Assembly: GCF_002873335.1 (NCBI RefSeq)
Contig: NZ_MCUW01000010.1
Coordinates: forward strand, 121,414-185,413
Source: Vibrio sp. 10N.286.49.B1
GTDB taxonomy: Bacteria > Pseudomonadota > Gammaproteobacteria > Enterobacterales > Vibrionaceae
Reading direction: 5' to 3'
DNA: 64,000 bases
Shown: positions 53,486-62,984 of the stretch, one piece after another
Position numbering within the stretch: the first letter of the stretch is position 1
Layout of the letters: each line of letters opens with the position of its first letter
Position numbers and translations under genes: made by a program
The notes under the pieces: generated by a model
The model's input: the letters and a program-made list of their open reading frames with translations, nothing else
Told to the model about the DNA's origin: nothing
Databases searched by the model: none

Positions 53486-54961
53486 TTAGGCAACCACGAT
53501 AAAGAATAGGGTAGTAGCAACAATACCGATCAATGCGTATGGAAACTGGGTGGTGGCGTGTTGCATTGATGTACAGCCAGATCCCTGTGCGGACAGCACG
53601 GTAGAGTCACTAAAGAAGCATGAGTGACTCCCTGCCGCAGACGCCGAAAGCATCGCTGCAATGGTAAGGTGCAATGGAACACCAATTTGGTTAGCTAGGG
53701 GTAAAATAATGGGCATCGCTACCGCAAATGTTCCCCATGATGATGCTGACGCAAACACCAAGCCACCCGTAATCAAGAAGATCAGTGCTGGAAAATATTG
53801 CGCTGACAAGTACGGACTTGCCGTTTCGATAACAAACTGAGTAAGCCCCAGTGAGTCGTTGACGCTCTTTAGCATGAAGCCGCCGATCACGGTTGCTAGA
53901 GGTAACAACATCACCTTGATACCGTCATAGACTGCATCAAATAGCTCGTTCATTGTGACGAGTTTTTGGATGCCATAGAAACAGATAGTAAAGACAATGG
54001 CGACGAATACGCCCGCTAATAGGTCAATACCAAAATACCAACTCGCACCGACAAGAACAACCATTGGCAGCATGAAGTTGATCAAACCCATAGTTGGATT
54101 TGAATGCGCTTTAATGTCAGCGCCAAAATCAATATCGGTGGCGCCATCTGGCTTCACTTGACCCGCTTTTGCTCTCGCTTCTGCCGTTTTCATTGCGCCG
54201 AGATCTGGCATTTTTCCCATTGCGACTAAGAACACAATGATGAGGGTTACCCAGCCGTAAGCCATGTAAGGAATGGCTTGTATATAAGCCGCTATCCCTT
54301 GACCCGGTTCGGCGACGCCATTCGCTTCTAATAACGAGCTAAAGAAGATGGCCCAAGTGGAGATCGGCACTAATATACAGATTGGGGCGGCCGTTGAGTC
54401 CACCATGTACGCCAGTTTCTCACGAGAAACTTGGTAGCTGTCGGTGATTTTTTTCATCGATGAAGAGATAGCAATCGCATTTAAGTAGTCATCAATAAAG
54501 ATCAAAATACCGAGGAAAAAGGTCATTAAAAGCGATTGATTACGGCTTTTTACTTTATTGACGAGCATGTCACTGAAACTGAGAATACTACCCCCTTTTT
54601 CAAGAACAGCGATGAGTCCCCCCATCAAACCGCACACGAGAATAATCCATGCAATGGTTTCGTTCATCATGACATCCATAGAAATGCCAACAATCTGTTG
54701 AACGGCCTCTGAAGGATTAATCAGTAGAACGCCTGCAATTGTGCCACTAAATAGAGCTTCAACGGTACGGTGCGTAGTCAGAGCGAAGACAAGCACTAAA
54801 CTGGTGGGTAATAGGCTCATCCACCCATAGCTCTCACCGGGGACGTGATTTAGGCCGATCGTAGTAAAAGTAATGAACAGAAACACAATCGATAAGCTTA
54901 CCGCGACATGTTTACTGCTTAACTTGAATGGCGCGTCCAGCGCCTTGGTTTGCGTAGTCAT
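53486..54961 (-). CDS. NhaC-family carrier in the putrescine cluster
   Basis: The 491-residue protein has about 12 TM helices and NhaC-superfamily marks: SFSDMLVNKVKSRNQSLLMTFFLG, ILIFIDDYLNAIAISSSMKKITD and ASAAGSHSCFFSDSTVLSAQGSGC near the end. The start is 18 bp after puuA on the same strand, so it is in that operon. NhaC-family proteins include Na+/H+ antiporters and carriers for malate, lactate and amino acids; this one may move putrescine, agmatine or a breakdown product in place of PuuP. That is inference from context. Confidence 0.88.
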   Translation of the reverse strand: MTTQTKALDAPFKLSSKHVAVSLSIVFLFITFTTIGLNHVPGESYGWMSLLPTSLVLVFALTTHRTVEALFSGTIAGVLLINPSEAVQQIVGISMDVMMNETIAWIILVCGLMGGLIAVLEKGGSILSFSDMLVNKVKSRNQSLLMTFFLGILIFIDDYLNAIAISSSMKKITDSYQVSREKLAYMVDSTAAPICILVPISTWAIFFSSLLEANGVAEPGQGIAAYIQAIPYMAYGWVTLIIVFLVAMGKMPDLGAMKTAEARAKAGQVKPDGATDIDFGADIKAHSNPTMGLINFMLPMVVLVGASWYFGIDLLAGVFVAIVFTICFYGIQKLVTMNELFDAVYDGIKVMLLPLATVIGGFMLKSVNDSLGLTQFVIETASPYLSAQYFPALIFLITGGLVFASASSWGTFAVAMPIILPLANQIGVPLHLTIAAMLSASAAGSHSCFFSDSTVLSAQGSGCTSMQHATTQFPYALIGIVATTLFFIVVA

Positions 54962-54979
54962 AAAAACAAATTCCTTCTG

Positions 54980-56323
54980 TTATGCCGAGTGTAACATCCA
55001 GTCGATTTCTAGCGGCGTGATAATGCGCTCAAACTCAACGAGTTCACTTCGTTTGCAAGCAAGATAGAGGTCAATGAAGTCCTTCGAGAAATATTCACCT
55101 AACTCACTGCTTTCTAATTGAGTTAGGGCGTCAGACATACGGGTAGGTAGGTCAACAGCATTATCGCTCAGAGCCGGAGGACATTGATCTTGGTTATAAT
55201 TTTTACTCGCTAATACGGCTGAAAGTACTACGGCAGCGAGAATGTATGGGTTCACATCGGCACCTGCAATTCGGTGCTCTATACGACGGTTTTTACCGTC
55301 ACTAATGGGAATTCGAAGGGCAACACCGCGATGGTTTTCGCCCCAGTCAGCTTTGGTTGGTACGTACGCACCAGGGACAAAGCGACGGTAGGAGTTAACG
55401 TTGGGACATAGCAGCGCCATGGCATCAGAAATGTGCGATAGCATTGCCGTTAGGGTTTGATAGAAGAGCGGACTCGCAGAGTCATCAGACTGGGTGAAGA
55501 GGTTGTCACCGTTGCTATCAACGAGACTTAAGTGCATGTGCTGGCCATTGCCTGCTTCTTCAAGGAATGGCTTGGCCATAAAGGTCGCATCAAAGCCATG
55601 TTTGTGCGCGACTTGCTTGATAAGACGCTTAGAAAAGATGATTTCATCACACACGCGGAGTACATCTTGAGAATGGTTGAAGTTAATCTCAAACTGGCCC
55701 GGTGCCGATTCAGATAGCGCACCTGCAGTATTTAAGCCTTGCTCAGATGCCGCGTTGTTTAAGTCCGCTAGAAAATCAGCGTAATCATCGAGCCCGTCGA
55801 CATCATAGACTTCTGTGTCGCGCTCTCGACGGTTTTTTGTTGGGTTAATCGCCGTTTGTAGTTCGCCATTTTCACCGCGCACTTTATCAATCAAATAAAA
55901 TTCAAGCTCTAACGCAACCACTGGAAATTGATTGTTGCTGTGAAGCTGGCCAAGCATACGTTCAATAATGTTACGGATAAAGAGATGGTGAGGCGTTTTA
56001 CCATCATCTTCCATCATACTCAGTAAAACCTGACCGGTTTGAGATTTAGCCGTTGGCAGTAAGCTACCTAGTACAGGGAAACACAGATTGTCAGGTTCAC
56101 CTAGATCCTCTCCCAGTCCAGCTGACTCAACGACGGCACCTTTTGTATCGAGTGTAATCGTTGATAGAGGAAGCGCGACACCTTTGGCCAGTTTATCGAG
56201 CGCATTGACTGGGATTCGCTTGCCTCGTGGTGTGCCATTGAGGTCGGTGAATATAAGGTCAACGTATTCGATTGTTGGCCATTTTTGGCGAAAATTTTTA
56301 ACTTCCTGTAGATATGCTTCCAT
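54980..56323 (-). CDS. puuA: Gamma-glutamylputrescine synthetase
   Basis: This 447-residue protein of the glutamine-synthetase fold joins glutamate to putrescine using ATP. The N-terminal FTDLNGTPRGKRIPV, central PGQFEINFNH, GNGQHMHLSL and the C-terminal NRRIEHRIAGADVNPYI are the beta-grasp and ATP/metal motifs, and the PuuA-like spacing distinguishes it from GlnA. It opens the puuA-nhaC operon, divergent from puuD. Confidence 0.93.
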   Translation of the reverse strand: MEAYLQEVKNFRQKWPTIEYVDLIFTDLNGTPRGKRIPVNALDKLAKGVALPLSTITLDTKGAVVESAGLGEDLGEPDNLCFPVLGSLLPTAKSQTGQVLLSMMEDDGKTPHHLFIRNIIERMLGQLHSNNQFPVVALELEFYLIDKVRGENGELQTAINPTKNRRERDTEVYDVDGLDDYADFLADLNNAASEQGLNTAGALSESAPGQFEINFNHSQDVLRVCDEIIFSKRLIKQVAHKHGFDATFMAKPFLEEAGNGQHMHLSLVDSNGDNLFTQSDDSASPLFYQTLTAMLSHISDAMALLCPNVNSYRRFVPGAYVPTKADWGENHRGVALRIPISDGKNRRIEHRIAGADVNPYILAAVVLSAVLASKNYNQDQCPPALSDNAVDLPTRMSDALTQLESSELGEYFSKDFIDLYLACKRSELVEFERIITPLEIDWMLHSA

Positions 56324-56524
56324 CTTTATTACTCCTAATTACCCAACGTAACGTTATTTACACCATGCTGACTTAACAATTTCACTACAAAATCCACGGC
56401 AAAGTTAGGGTTATTGATTGAAATTCAATTTAAATTATTGATTTAAAATTGTTTTTAGTTATTTTTTGTTGTTTTTAACTTGTTATCGGTTAACTAATTT
56501 GTAACAGTTGATGCTCTTTTGCTC

Positions 56525-56656
56525 AATATATCGAACGAAATTAGTCTTTTTTTTAACCAAAATAGGGATACTAGTCACACTTTGGCATCTATTTCGAACA
56601 ATGATGTTGATAATTTCGCACGCTGATTGTAGGGTTTTTGTTAAATAAATCGAACA
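56525..56656. promoter_or_regulatory. Three PuuR-like boxes in the puuA-puuD gap
   Basis: AATATATCGAACG (56525-56537), CTATTTCGAACAA (56589-56601) and AAATAAATCGAACA (56643-56656) share an A/T block followed by TCGAACA. All have the same orientation. They resemble, from memory, the E. coli PuuR box ending ATGAACA. Confidence 0.7.
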
Positions 56657-56667
56657 TGGATGTAATG

Positions 56668-57414
56668 ATGTCTGAAACTAGAAAACCGATTATTGGACTC
56701 GTAAGTTGCAGGAAGTCATTAGGTGGCTACCAGATTCAGTCATTAAATGAGTTCTATCTTCAGGCAATTAAGGATTTTGGCGGGACGGCAATCATTTTGC
56801 CTTCATCTATAGAAGCGTCAGAGTTTGACCGTATCGTTGGAATTTGTGATGGATTAGTGTTTCCTGGCAGCCATTCAAACGTCGCACCCCACCGTTATGA
56901 TGGTACGCATGAAGAAGCCAAAAAAGATGAAGATCGTGATGAATTGGCATTAACACTCATTCGTTACGCGTTAGACAAAAATATCCCGTGTCTGGGCATT
57001 TGTCGTGGCTTCCAAGAGATGAACGTTGCGCTTGGCGGGTCGCTTGACCCTGCGGTTCATGAGTCTGGGTATGATGATCATCGTGAAAATCCAGTAGAAA
57101 ACTTTGAAGAGAAGTATGCACCAGCTCATCCTGTATTCGTAGAACCGGGTGGTGTTGTATCTCAATGGTTAACACAAGCCCAATGGAACAATACTCAGTC
57201 ATTTGAGGTAAACACCCTTCATAACCAAGGGATTAAAACGCTAGCAAGTGCATTACGAGTGGAAGCGAAAGCACCCGATGGATTGGTTGAAGCATTTAGC
57301 TTGCCAGGGCAAAAATACTTTGTTGGCGTGCAGTGGCACCCAGAATGGGAAGCCAAACACAATCATTTCTCACAAATTTTATTTAAAGAATTTATTATGT
57401 CCGCCTCAGATTGA
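56668..57414 (+). CDS. puuD: Gamma-glutamyl-GABA hydrolase
   Basis: PuuD, a class-I amidotransferase-like hydrolase, releases GABA from gamma-glutamyl-GABA. The nucleophile Cys112 lies in CLGICRGFQEMNVALGG, and the His/Glu pair is in QWHPEWE. Three start codons are possible: 56638 (TTG), 56656 and 56668. ATG 56668 fits the family start (SETRKPIIGLVSCR) and lies outside the third PuuR-like box. It is the first gene of a puuDRCB-aguBA-gabD run. Confidence 0.93.
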   Translation: MSETRKPIIGLVSCRKSLGGYQIQSLNEFYLQAIKDFGGTAIILPSSIEASEFDRIVGICDGLVFPGSHSNVAPHRYDGTHEEAKKDEDRDELALTLIRYALDKNIPCLGICRGFQEMNVALGGSLDPAVHESGYDDHRENPVENFEEKYAPAHPVFVEPGGVVSQWLTQAQWNNTQSFEVNTLHNQGIKTLASALRVEAKAPDGLVEAFSLPGQKYFVGVQWHPEWEAKHNHFSQILFKEFIMSASD

Positions 57415-57430
57415 TTTAAGGACCGAATAA

Positions 57431-57988
57431 ATGGACAACCACCAAATTGGTAAAAATATTGCTCAACTTAGAAAAGAGCGTGGATGGTCACAAAGAGAAT
57501 TAGCAGAGAGAGCCGGCATTACACATAGTGCGATCTCTTCGATAGAGAATGGAAAAGTTAGTCCGTCAGTGAGTTCGTTGCAAAAAATAGTGAACGAATT
57601 TTCATTGTCGCTCTCAGAGTTTTTCACGCTGGAGCAACAGAACGAGAAAGTAATCAAGGTATTGGTTAAGCAAGAAGAGCTCATTGAAATAGGCAGTAAG
57701 TTGGTCTCAATGAAGCTGGTCAGCAATGGCAGCAACAAACAGGAAATTGGCTTTCTAATTGAGGAATATGCCCCGAATAGCACCACAGGGTCAGCCAATA
57801 TTAAACATGAAGGTGAGGAAGTCGGCACCGTGTTAGACGGTGAGATTGAACTGGAATACGACGGCGAGACTTATCTTGTGAAAACAGGTGAGTCTTATGT
57901 TATCGACACCACGATTCCTCATAAATTTACCAACCACTCCGATAAGGCATGCAGAATGATTAGTGCCCATACGCCTAAAGCATTCTAG
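57431..57988 (+). CDS. puuR: PuuR-type putrescine repressor
   Basis: The 185-residue protein has an XRE helix-turn-helix (LRKERGWSQRELAERAGITHSAISSIENGKVSPSVSSLQKI) and a C-terminal cupin (GEEVGTVLDGEIELEYDGETYLVKTGESYVID). PuuR represses puu genes and is relieved by putrescine. It lies 16 bp after puuD and 26 bp before puuC. Confidence 0.94.
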   Translation: MDNHQIGKNIAQLRKERGWSQRELAERAGITHSAISSIENGKVSPSVSSLQKIVNEFSLSLSEFFTLEQQNEKVIKVLVKQEELIEIGSKLVSMKLVSNGSNKQEIGFLIEEYAPNSTTGSANIKHEGEEVGTVLDGEIELEYDGETYLVKTGESYVIDTTIPHKFTNHSDKACRMISAHTPKAF

Positions 57989-58014
57989 CACCTTGAGGTC
58001 AGCAAGGAGCGAGT

Positions 58015-59499
58015 ATGAAAACGCAAGAACAATGGATTGAATATAGAGACGCATTAGCGATCGAACAGCGAGCTTTCCTCAACGGTGAGTATTGCAATGC
58101 AGCACAAGGTGAGACGCTAGAAGTCGTCAATCCAGCGACAGACGATATCATAGCGAACATCCCTCGCTGTCAGTCTGACGATGTGGATCTTGCGGTTAAG
58201 TACGCTAGGCAGGCTTTTATTGATGGAGAGTGGAGTCAAAGTGCTCCTTCACATCGTAAAGAAGTGTTGATGAAGTTTGCTGCGCTCATTGATGAAAACA
58301 CCGAAGAATTAGCGATGTTGGAAACCATGGATACGGGTAAACCAATCTCGCACAGTGTGTCTACCGATATACCTGGTTCGGCAAAATCCATTCGTTGGTA
58401 TGCCGAAGCCATCGATAAAGTGTACGGCGAAGTGGCGCCTACAGAAAAAGATGTCCACGCGTTCGTATCCCATCAAGCCATTGGCGTTGTCGCTGCCGTC
58501 GTACCATGGAATTTTCCTCTATGGTTGGGCAGTTGGAAACTAGGTCCAGCGCTTGCAGCGGGTAATAGCGTTATCCTCAAACCCTCAGAAAAATCCTCAC
58601 TCACCGCGATTTTTCTCGGCAAGCTTGCCAATCAAGCGGGTATCCCACATGGCGTGTTTCAAGTTGTGACCGGATTTGGGCATGAAGCGGGCGAAGCACT
58701 TGCTCGACATGATGATGTGGATTGCATCGCGTTTACCGGCTCAACGCGTGTTGCGGGGCACCTAATGATTAGTTCGGGTGAAACCAATCTAAAGCGTGTT
58801 TGGGCTGAAGCGGGCGGCAAAAATGCCAATATCGTATTTGAAGATTATGAAAACCTTGATCGCGCAGCAGAAGAAACCGCGGCGGGCTGTTTTTACAACC
58901 AAGGTGAAGTGTGTGTAGCCGCAACCCGTCTTTTGGTTCATGAGAGCATCAAAGAGGTGTTTATCGACAAAGTGATCACGGCGGCGCAACGTTTTATGCC
59001 AAAAGATCCAATGGATCCAACCTCGGCGATGGGGGCATTGATTGACCGTGAGCACAAAGAAAAGGTCTTAGGCTATTTGAAGTTAGCGCAAGACGCAGGC
59101 GCGGTGGTTCGCTGCGGCGGTGACGTTAAGGGTGTTGGCGCATTTGTTGAGCCTATCGTGATTGACCAAGTCGACAATAAAATGCGTGTTGCTCAAGAAG
59201 AAATTTTTGGTCCGTTGTTATGCGTCATTTCATTTCAAACAGAGCAAGAAGCTATCGATATAGCAAATGACTCTAAATACGGTCTGGGCGCAGCGCTGTG
59301 GAGCGATAACCTAAACCGAGTGCATCGTGTCGCCAAAAAGCTAGAAGCCGGTTCAGTTTGGGTCAACAACTACAACGAAGGCGATATGACCGTCCCATTT
59401 GGTGGATTTAAAATGAGCGGAAATGGACGAGATAAATCGATCCACGCCATTGAAAAATTTACAGAAACCAAAACGACGTGGATTCGTCTCCAACCTTAG
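58015..59499 (+). CDS. puuC: Gamma-glutamyl-gamma-aminobutyraldehyde dehydrogenase
   Basis: This 494-residue NAD(P)-dependent aldehyde dehydrogenase carries VPWNFPLWLGSWKLGPALAAGN (cofactor loop), FTGSTRVAG, WAEAGGKNANIV and the catalytic Cys300 in NQGEVCVAATR. It oxidises the gamma-glutamylated aldehyde made by PuuB. Other aldehyde substrates are possible in this broad family; the neighbours point to PuuC. Confidence 0.93.
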   Translation: MKTQEQWIEYRDALAIEQRAFLNGEYCNAAQGETLEVVNPATDDIIANIPRCQSDDVDLAVKYARQAFIDGEWSQSAPSHRKEVLMKFAALIDENTEELAMLETMDTGKPISHSVSTDIPGSAKSIRWYAEAIDKVYGEVAPTEKDVHAFVSHQAIGVVAAVVPWNFPLWLGSWKLGPALAAGNSVILKPSEKSSLTAIFLGKLANQAGIPHGVFQVVTGFGHEAGEALARHDDVDCIAFTGSTRVAGHLMISSGETNLKRVWAEAGGKNANIVFEDYENLDRAAEETAAGCFYNQGEVCVAATRLLVHESIKEVFIDKVITAAQRFMPKDPMDPTSAMGALIDREHKEKVLGYLKLAQDAGAVVRCGGDVKGVGAFVEPIVIDQVDNKMRVAQEEIFGPLLCVISFQTEQEAIDIANDSKYGLGAALWSDNLNRVHRVAKKLEAGSVWVNNYNEGDMTVPFGGFKMSGNGRDKSIHAIEKFTETKTTWIRLQP

Positions 59500-59576
59500 A
59501 CCTATAGCATTTAAGTTTATCAAACGTAAATAAACGAAGTTTAAGGCTATAGCAGCAATAAAAAAGGAATTGAACA

Positions 59577-60854
59577 ATGAATAAACATACTGATTCATAC
59601 TACGCCGACTCAATTTTAAATGTAAGTGAGTACCCACAACTGCGCGATAATATTGAGTGTGACGTATGTGTTGTTGGGGCTGGTTTCTCCGGCCTATCTT
59701 CTGCTCTGCACCTGGCAGAGAAGGGCTTTAAGGTAGTTATTCTAGAAAACGCTAAGGTTGGTTTTGGTGCTTCAGGGCGTAATGGCGGTCAGATTGTCAA
59801 TAGCTACAGCCGTGATGTGGATGTGATTGAAAGCCGTTATGGCGAAAAACAAGCGAAAGCATTGTGTGACATGATTTTTGAAGGCGGCAGCATCATTCGC
59901 GGCTTGATTGATAAGCACAATATTGATTGTGATTTCAAACAAGGTGGGATGTTCACTGCGTTGAATTCAAAGCAGATGAAAGGTTTAGAAGAACACAAAA
60001 AACACTGGGAACGTTACGGCAATGACCAGTTGAGCTTATTAGATGCGAAAGAAGTGGAATCTGCAGTTGGGACAAGCGCTTACCAAGGTGCCTTGCTTGA
60101 TATGAGCGGTGGGCATATACACCCACTGAAACTGGCCTTAGGTGAAGCGACAGCCGTGACCGCGCTGGGCGGACGCATTTTCGAACAATCAGGCGTGACC
60201 CGAATTGATAAAGGAGCGAATCCTGTTGCTCATACTGAGCATGGTAGTGTGAAAGCAAAATATATGGTGCTGGCGGGTAATGCATACCTGGGTGGTTTAG
60301 CGCCGAATATCAGTAATAAAGCGATCCCTTGTGGTACTCAAGTTGTTGCGACAGAGCCTTTATCAGAAGCGCAACTGCAACAAATTTTACCGTCAGATTA
60401 TTGCGTCGAGGATTGCAATTACCTGTTGGATTACTTCCGTCTTAGTGCAGACAAGCGCTTGTTGTTTGGTGGTGGTGTCGTGTATGGCGCTCGTGACCCA
60501 GAAAACATTGAATCTTTGCTTCGTCCTAAAATGGAAAAAATCTTTCCACAGCTTAAAGGCATTGGGATTGATTACAAATGGACAGGTAACTTCTTGTTGA
60601 CGTACTCACGCATGCCACAGTTTGGTTCATTTTCTGACAATATCTACTACTTGCAGGGATACAGTGGCCATGGTGTCACCTGTACTCACCTTGCGGGTAA
60701 GTTGCTTGCTGAGGCCTTAGCGGGTCATGCTGAACGCTTTGACGCCTTTGCACAGCTTACTCATATTGCCTTTCCAGGAGGCCGCCATTTTGCCATTCCA
60801 ATGACGGCAATGGGCGCGGCGTATTATAACTTGCGTGACAAGCTTGCCATCTAG
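59577..60854 (+). CDS. puuB: Gamma-glutamylputrescine oxidase
   Basis: This 425-residue FAD-dependent amine oxidase of the DAO family has the dinucleotide fold CVVGAGFSGLSSALHLAEKG (GAGFSG at 34-39). GRNGGQIVNSYS holds the FAD contact typical of PuuB/OrdL. YLQGYSGHGVTCTHLAGK is the C-terminal FAD motif. It oxidises gamma-glutamylputrescine to the aldehyde with hydrogen peroxide. AAAGGA is upstream of the start. Confidence 0.94.
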   Translation: MNKHTDSYYADSILNVSEYPQLRDNIECDVCVVGAGFSGLSSALHLAEKGFKVVILENAKVGFGASGRNGGQIVNSYSRDVDVIESRYGEKQAKALCDMIFEGGSIIRGLIDKHNIDCDFKQGGMFTALNSKQMKGLEEHKKHWERYGNDQLSLLDAKEVESAVGTSAYQGALLDMSGGHIHPLKLALGEATAVTALGGRIFEQSGVTRIDKGANPVAHTEHGSVKAKYMVLAGNAYLGGLAPNISNKAIPCGTQVVATEPLSEAQLQQILPSDYCVEDCNYLLDYFRLSADKRLLFGGGVVYGARDPENIESLLRPKMEKIFPQLKGIGIDYKWTGNFLLTYSRMPQFGSFSDNIYYLQGYSGHGVTCTHLAGKLLAEALAGHAERFDAFAQLTHIAFPGGRHFAIPMTAMGAAYYNLRDKLAI

Positions 60855-60962
60855 GCAGCGTGTACCCTAAGACTCATTCAATAACGTGAAACACACAAAA
60901 GAAGCGCCTGCTATGACGGGCGCTCATCAGCCAAGATCAACGAATCGATAAAGGAAGATCCC

Positions 60963-61829
60963 ATGAGTAGAGTAGTAAAATTCGCCGCACTTCAGCTGTC
61001 CAAAACGTGGGACCTAGACGCCAATATGGCGAAAATCAAAGGTGCCATTCGTGAAGCTGCTGCCAATGGCGCCAATGTTGTTGTTCCACAGGAGCTGTTT
61101 GCCGCCCCTTACTTTTGTAAGAAGCAAGAATCGAAATATTTTGAGTTGGCCGAAGAGTTGGCGACCAGTCCACTGATTAAAACGATGAGTGAACTTGCTA
61201 AAGAGCTTAATGTCGTGATCCCTGTGAGCTATTTCGAGAAAGCAGGCAATACCTTTTTTAACTCACTCGTCATGATTGATGCCGATGGCACCATCTTAGA
61301 AAATTACCGCAAATCACACATCCCAGATGGCCCGGGTTATAGTGAGAAATACTACTTCAGCCCGGGTGACACAGGGTTTAAAGTCTGGAAAACAAAATTC
61401 GGTACTTTTGGCGCTGGTATTTGTTGGGACCAATGGTTCCCTGAGCTTGCTCGCAGCTTGGCTTTAAACGGAGCAGAGGCGATTTTTTATCCTACGGCGA
61501 TAGGCTCGGAGCCTCAAGATCTGACATTAGATTCGCGCGATCATTGGCAACGCACAATGCAAGGTCACTCTGCCGCTAATCTAGTGCCAGTCGTTGCATC
61601 AAACCGTGTGGGTGTTGAAGTCGATGACGGTATTGAAACGACCTTTTATGGTTCATCGTTTATTACCGATCATACCGGTGGAAAATTGGCAGAAGCGCCA
61701 CGCGAAGGTGAGACCATTATCTACGCTGAGATCGACCTTCAAGCAACCACCAAAGCTCGTCATGCTTGGGGTTTATTCCGAGACCGTCGTCCTGATTTAT
61801 ATCAAGATGTCATGAGTATGGCTCTATAG
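60963..61829 (+). CDS. aguB: N-carbamoylputrescine amidase
   Basis: The 288-residue nitrilase-superfamily hydrolase has the Glu-Lys-Cys triad at Glu44 (VPQELF), Lys117 (NYRKSHIP) and Cys154 (GAGICWDQWFPE). It hydrolyses N-carbamoylputrescine to putrescine, CO2 and ammonia. AGGAAG precedes the start. It lies 108 bp after puuB and 7 bp before aguA. Confidence 0.95.
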   Translation: MSRVVKFAALQLSKTWDLDANMAKIKGAIREAAANGANVVVPQELFAAPYFCKKQESKYFELAEELATSPLIKTMSELAKELNVVIPVSYFEKAGNTFFNSLVMIDADGTILENYRKSHIPDGPGYSEKYYFSPGDTGFKVWKTKFGTFGAGICWDQWFPELARSLALNGAEAIFYPTAIGSEPQDLTLDSRDHWQRTMQGHSAANLVPVVASNRVGVEVDDGIETTFYGSSFITDHTGGKLAEAPREGETIIYAEIDLQATTKARHAWGLFRDRRPDLYQDVMSMAL

Positions 61830-61836
61830 CGAGGTC

Positions 61837-62922
61837 ATGATGAGACTCACTACGACCCCAAAACAAGATGGTTTCTCTTTTCCGGCTGAGTTTGAGCCGG
61901 TAAGAGAAGTATGGTTGGCTTGGCCCGAGCGCAAAGATAACTGGCGCAACGATGCTAAACCGGCGCAACAAACCTTTGCTAATGTGGCTAATGCCATTGC
62001 CGACGTAGTTCAGGTCACTGTCGCAGTGACGTCTACCCAATATGAACGAGCTCGCACTCAACTACATAGTTCAATAAAGCTCGTAGAGATGGCATACAAC
62101 GACTCATGGATGCGAGATATTGGACCAACAGTGGTCGTGAATGCTCGCGGAGAACGCCGAGGAATAAGCTGGAAATTTAATGCTTGGGGCGGCGAGTATA
62201 ATGGCTTGTATGATGACTGGAGCGCCGACGATCAAGTGGCGGAGTCAGTATGTGAAGTCGCCGGAATGGATTATTACCAAGCGCCAATCGTGCTAGAGGG
62301 TGGTTCTATTCACACCGATGGTGAAGGGACGTTATACACAACCGAAGAGTGTTTGCTAAGCCCCGGACGAAATCCAGAGTTACAACAAACCGATATCGAA
62401 AAAACCTTATGCGAATACTTGGGCGTTGAGAAAATAGTCTGGTTACCTAAAGGCCTTTATAACGATGAAACGGATGGTCATGTTGATAACCTTATTCACG
62501 TAATTGGCCCGGCAAAAGTGATACTGAGTTGGACGGATGATCCCTTCGATCCACAATTTAAGCTATCTCGAGAGGCTTATACGGCACTGCGTAGTCAAAA
62601 AGATGCAAAAGGTCGTGACATTGAGGTGATTAAAATACCAGTTCCTGGTCCTTTGTATTACACCCAAGAAGAAGCCGAAGGGATTGATTCCAGTGATGGC
62701 ATGGTTCGACAAGAAGGGGAGCGACTAAGCGCATCATACGCTAACTTTTTGATGGTAAATGAACATGTGTTTCTGCCATTTCTTGATGAGCAGTTTGACA
62801 GCATCGCGATTGAGATACTAAAAAAAGCGTTACCAAATTTTCATATTGTGGGTATACCTACCAGAGAAGTTCTACTGGGCGGTGGCAACATTCACTGTAT
62901 AACACAGCAGATCCCTGCTTAA
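61837..62922 (+). CDS. aguA: Agmatine deiminase
   Basis: The 361-residue protein of the guanidino-group-modifying fold converts agmatine to N-carbamoylputrescine and ammonia. EVWLAWPERKDNW, DSWMRDIGPTVVV, NAWGGEYNGLYDDW and the C-terminal nucleophile Cys354 in LGGGNIHCITQQ are the family motifs. Together with AguB it feeds agmatine nitrogen and carbon into the puu pathway. Confidence 0.96.
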   Translation: MMRLTTTPKQDGFSFPAEFEPVREVWLAWPERKDNWRNDAKPAQQTFANVANAIADVVQVTVAVTSTQYERARTQLHSSIKLVEMAYNDSWMRDIGPTVVVNARGERRGISWKFNAWGGEYNGLYDDWSADDQVAESVCEVAGMDYYQAPIVLEGGSIHTDGEGTLYTTEECLLSPGRNPELQQTDIEKTLCEYLGVEKIVWLPKGLYNDETDGHVDNLIHVIGPAKVILSWTDDPFDPQFKLSREAYTALRSQKDAKGRDIEVIKIPVPGPLYYTQEEAEGIDSSDGMVRQEGERLSASYANFLMVNEHVFLPFLDEQFDSIAIEILKKALPNFHIVGIPTREVLLGGGNIHCITQQIPA

Positions 62923-62984
62923 TAAATAGGTGTTTTCCGATAAAAGCATGTGGCCTAAGGAAGACAGAAGGAAGGTAAATCAAT

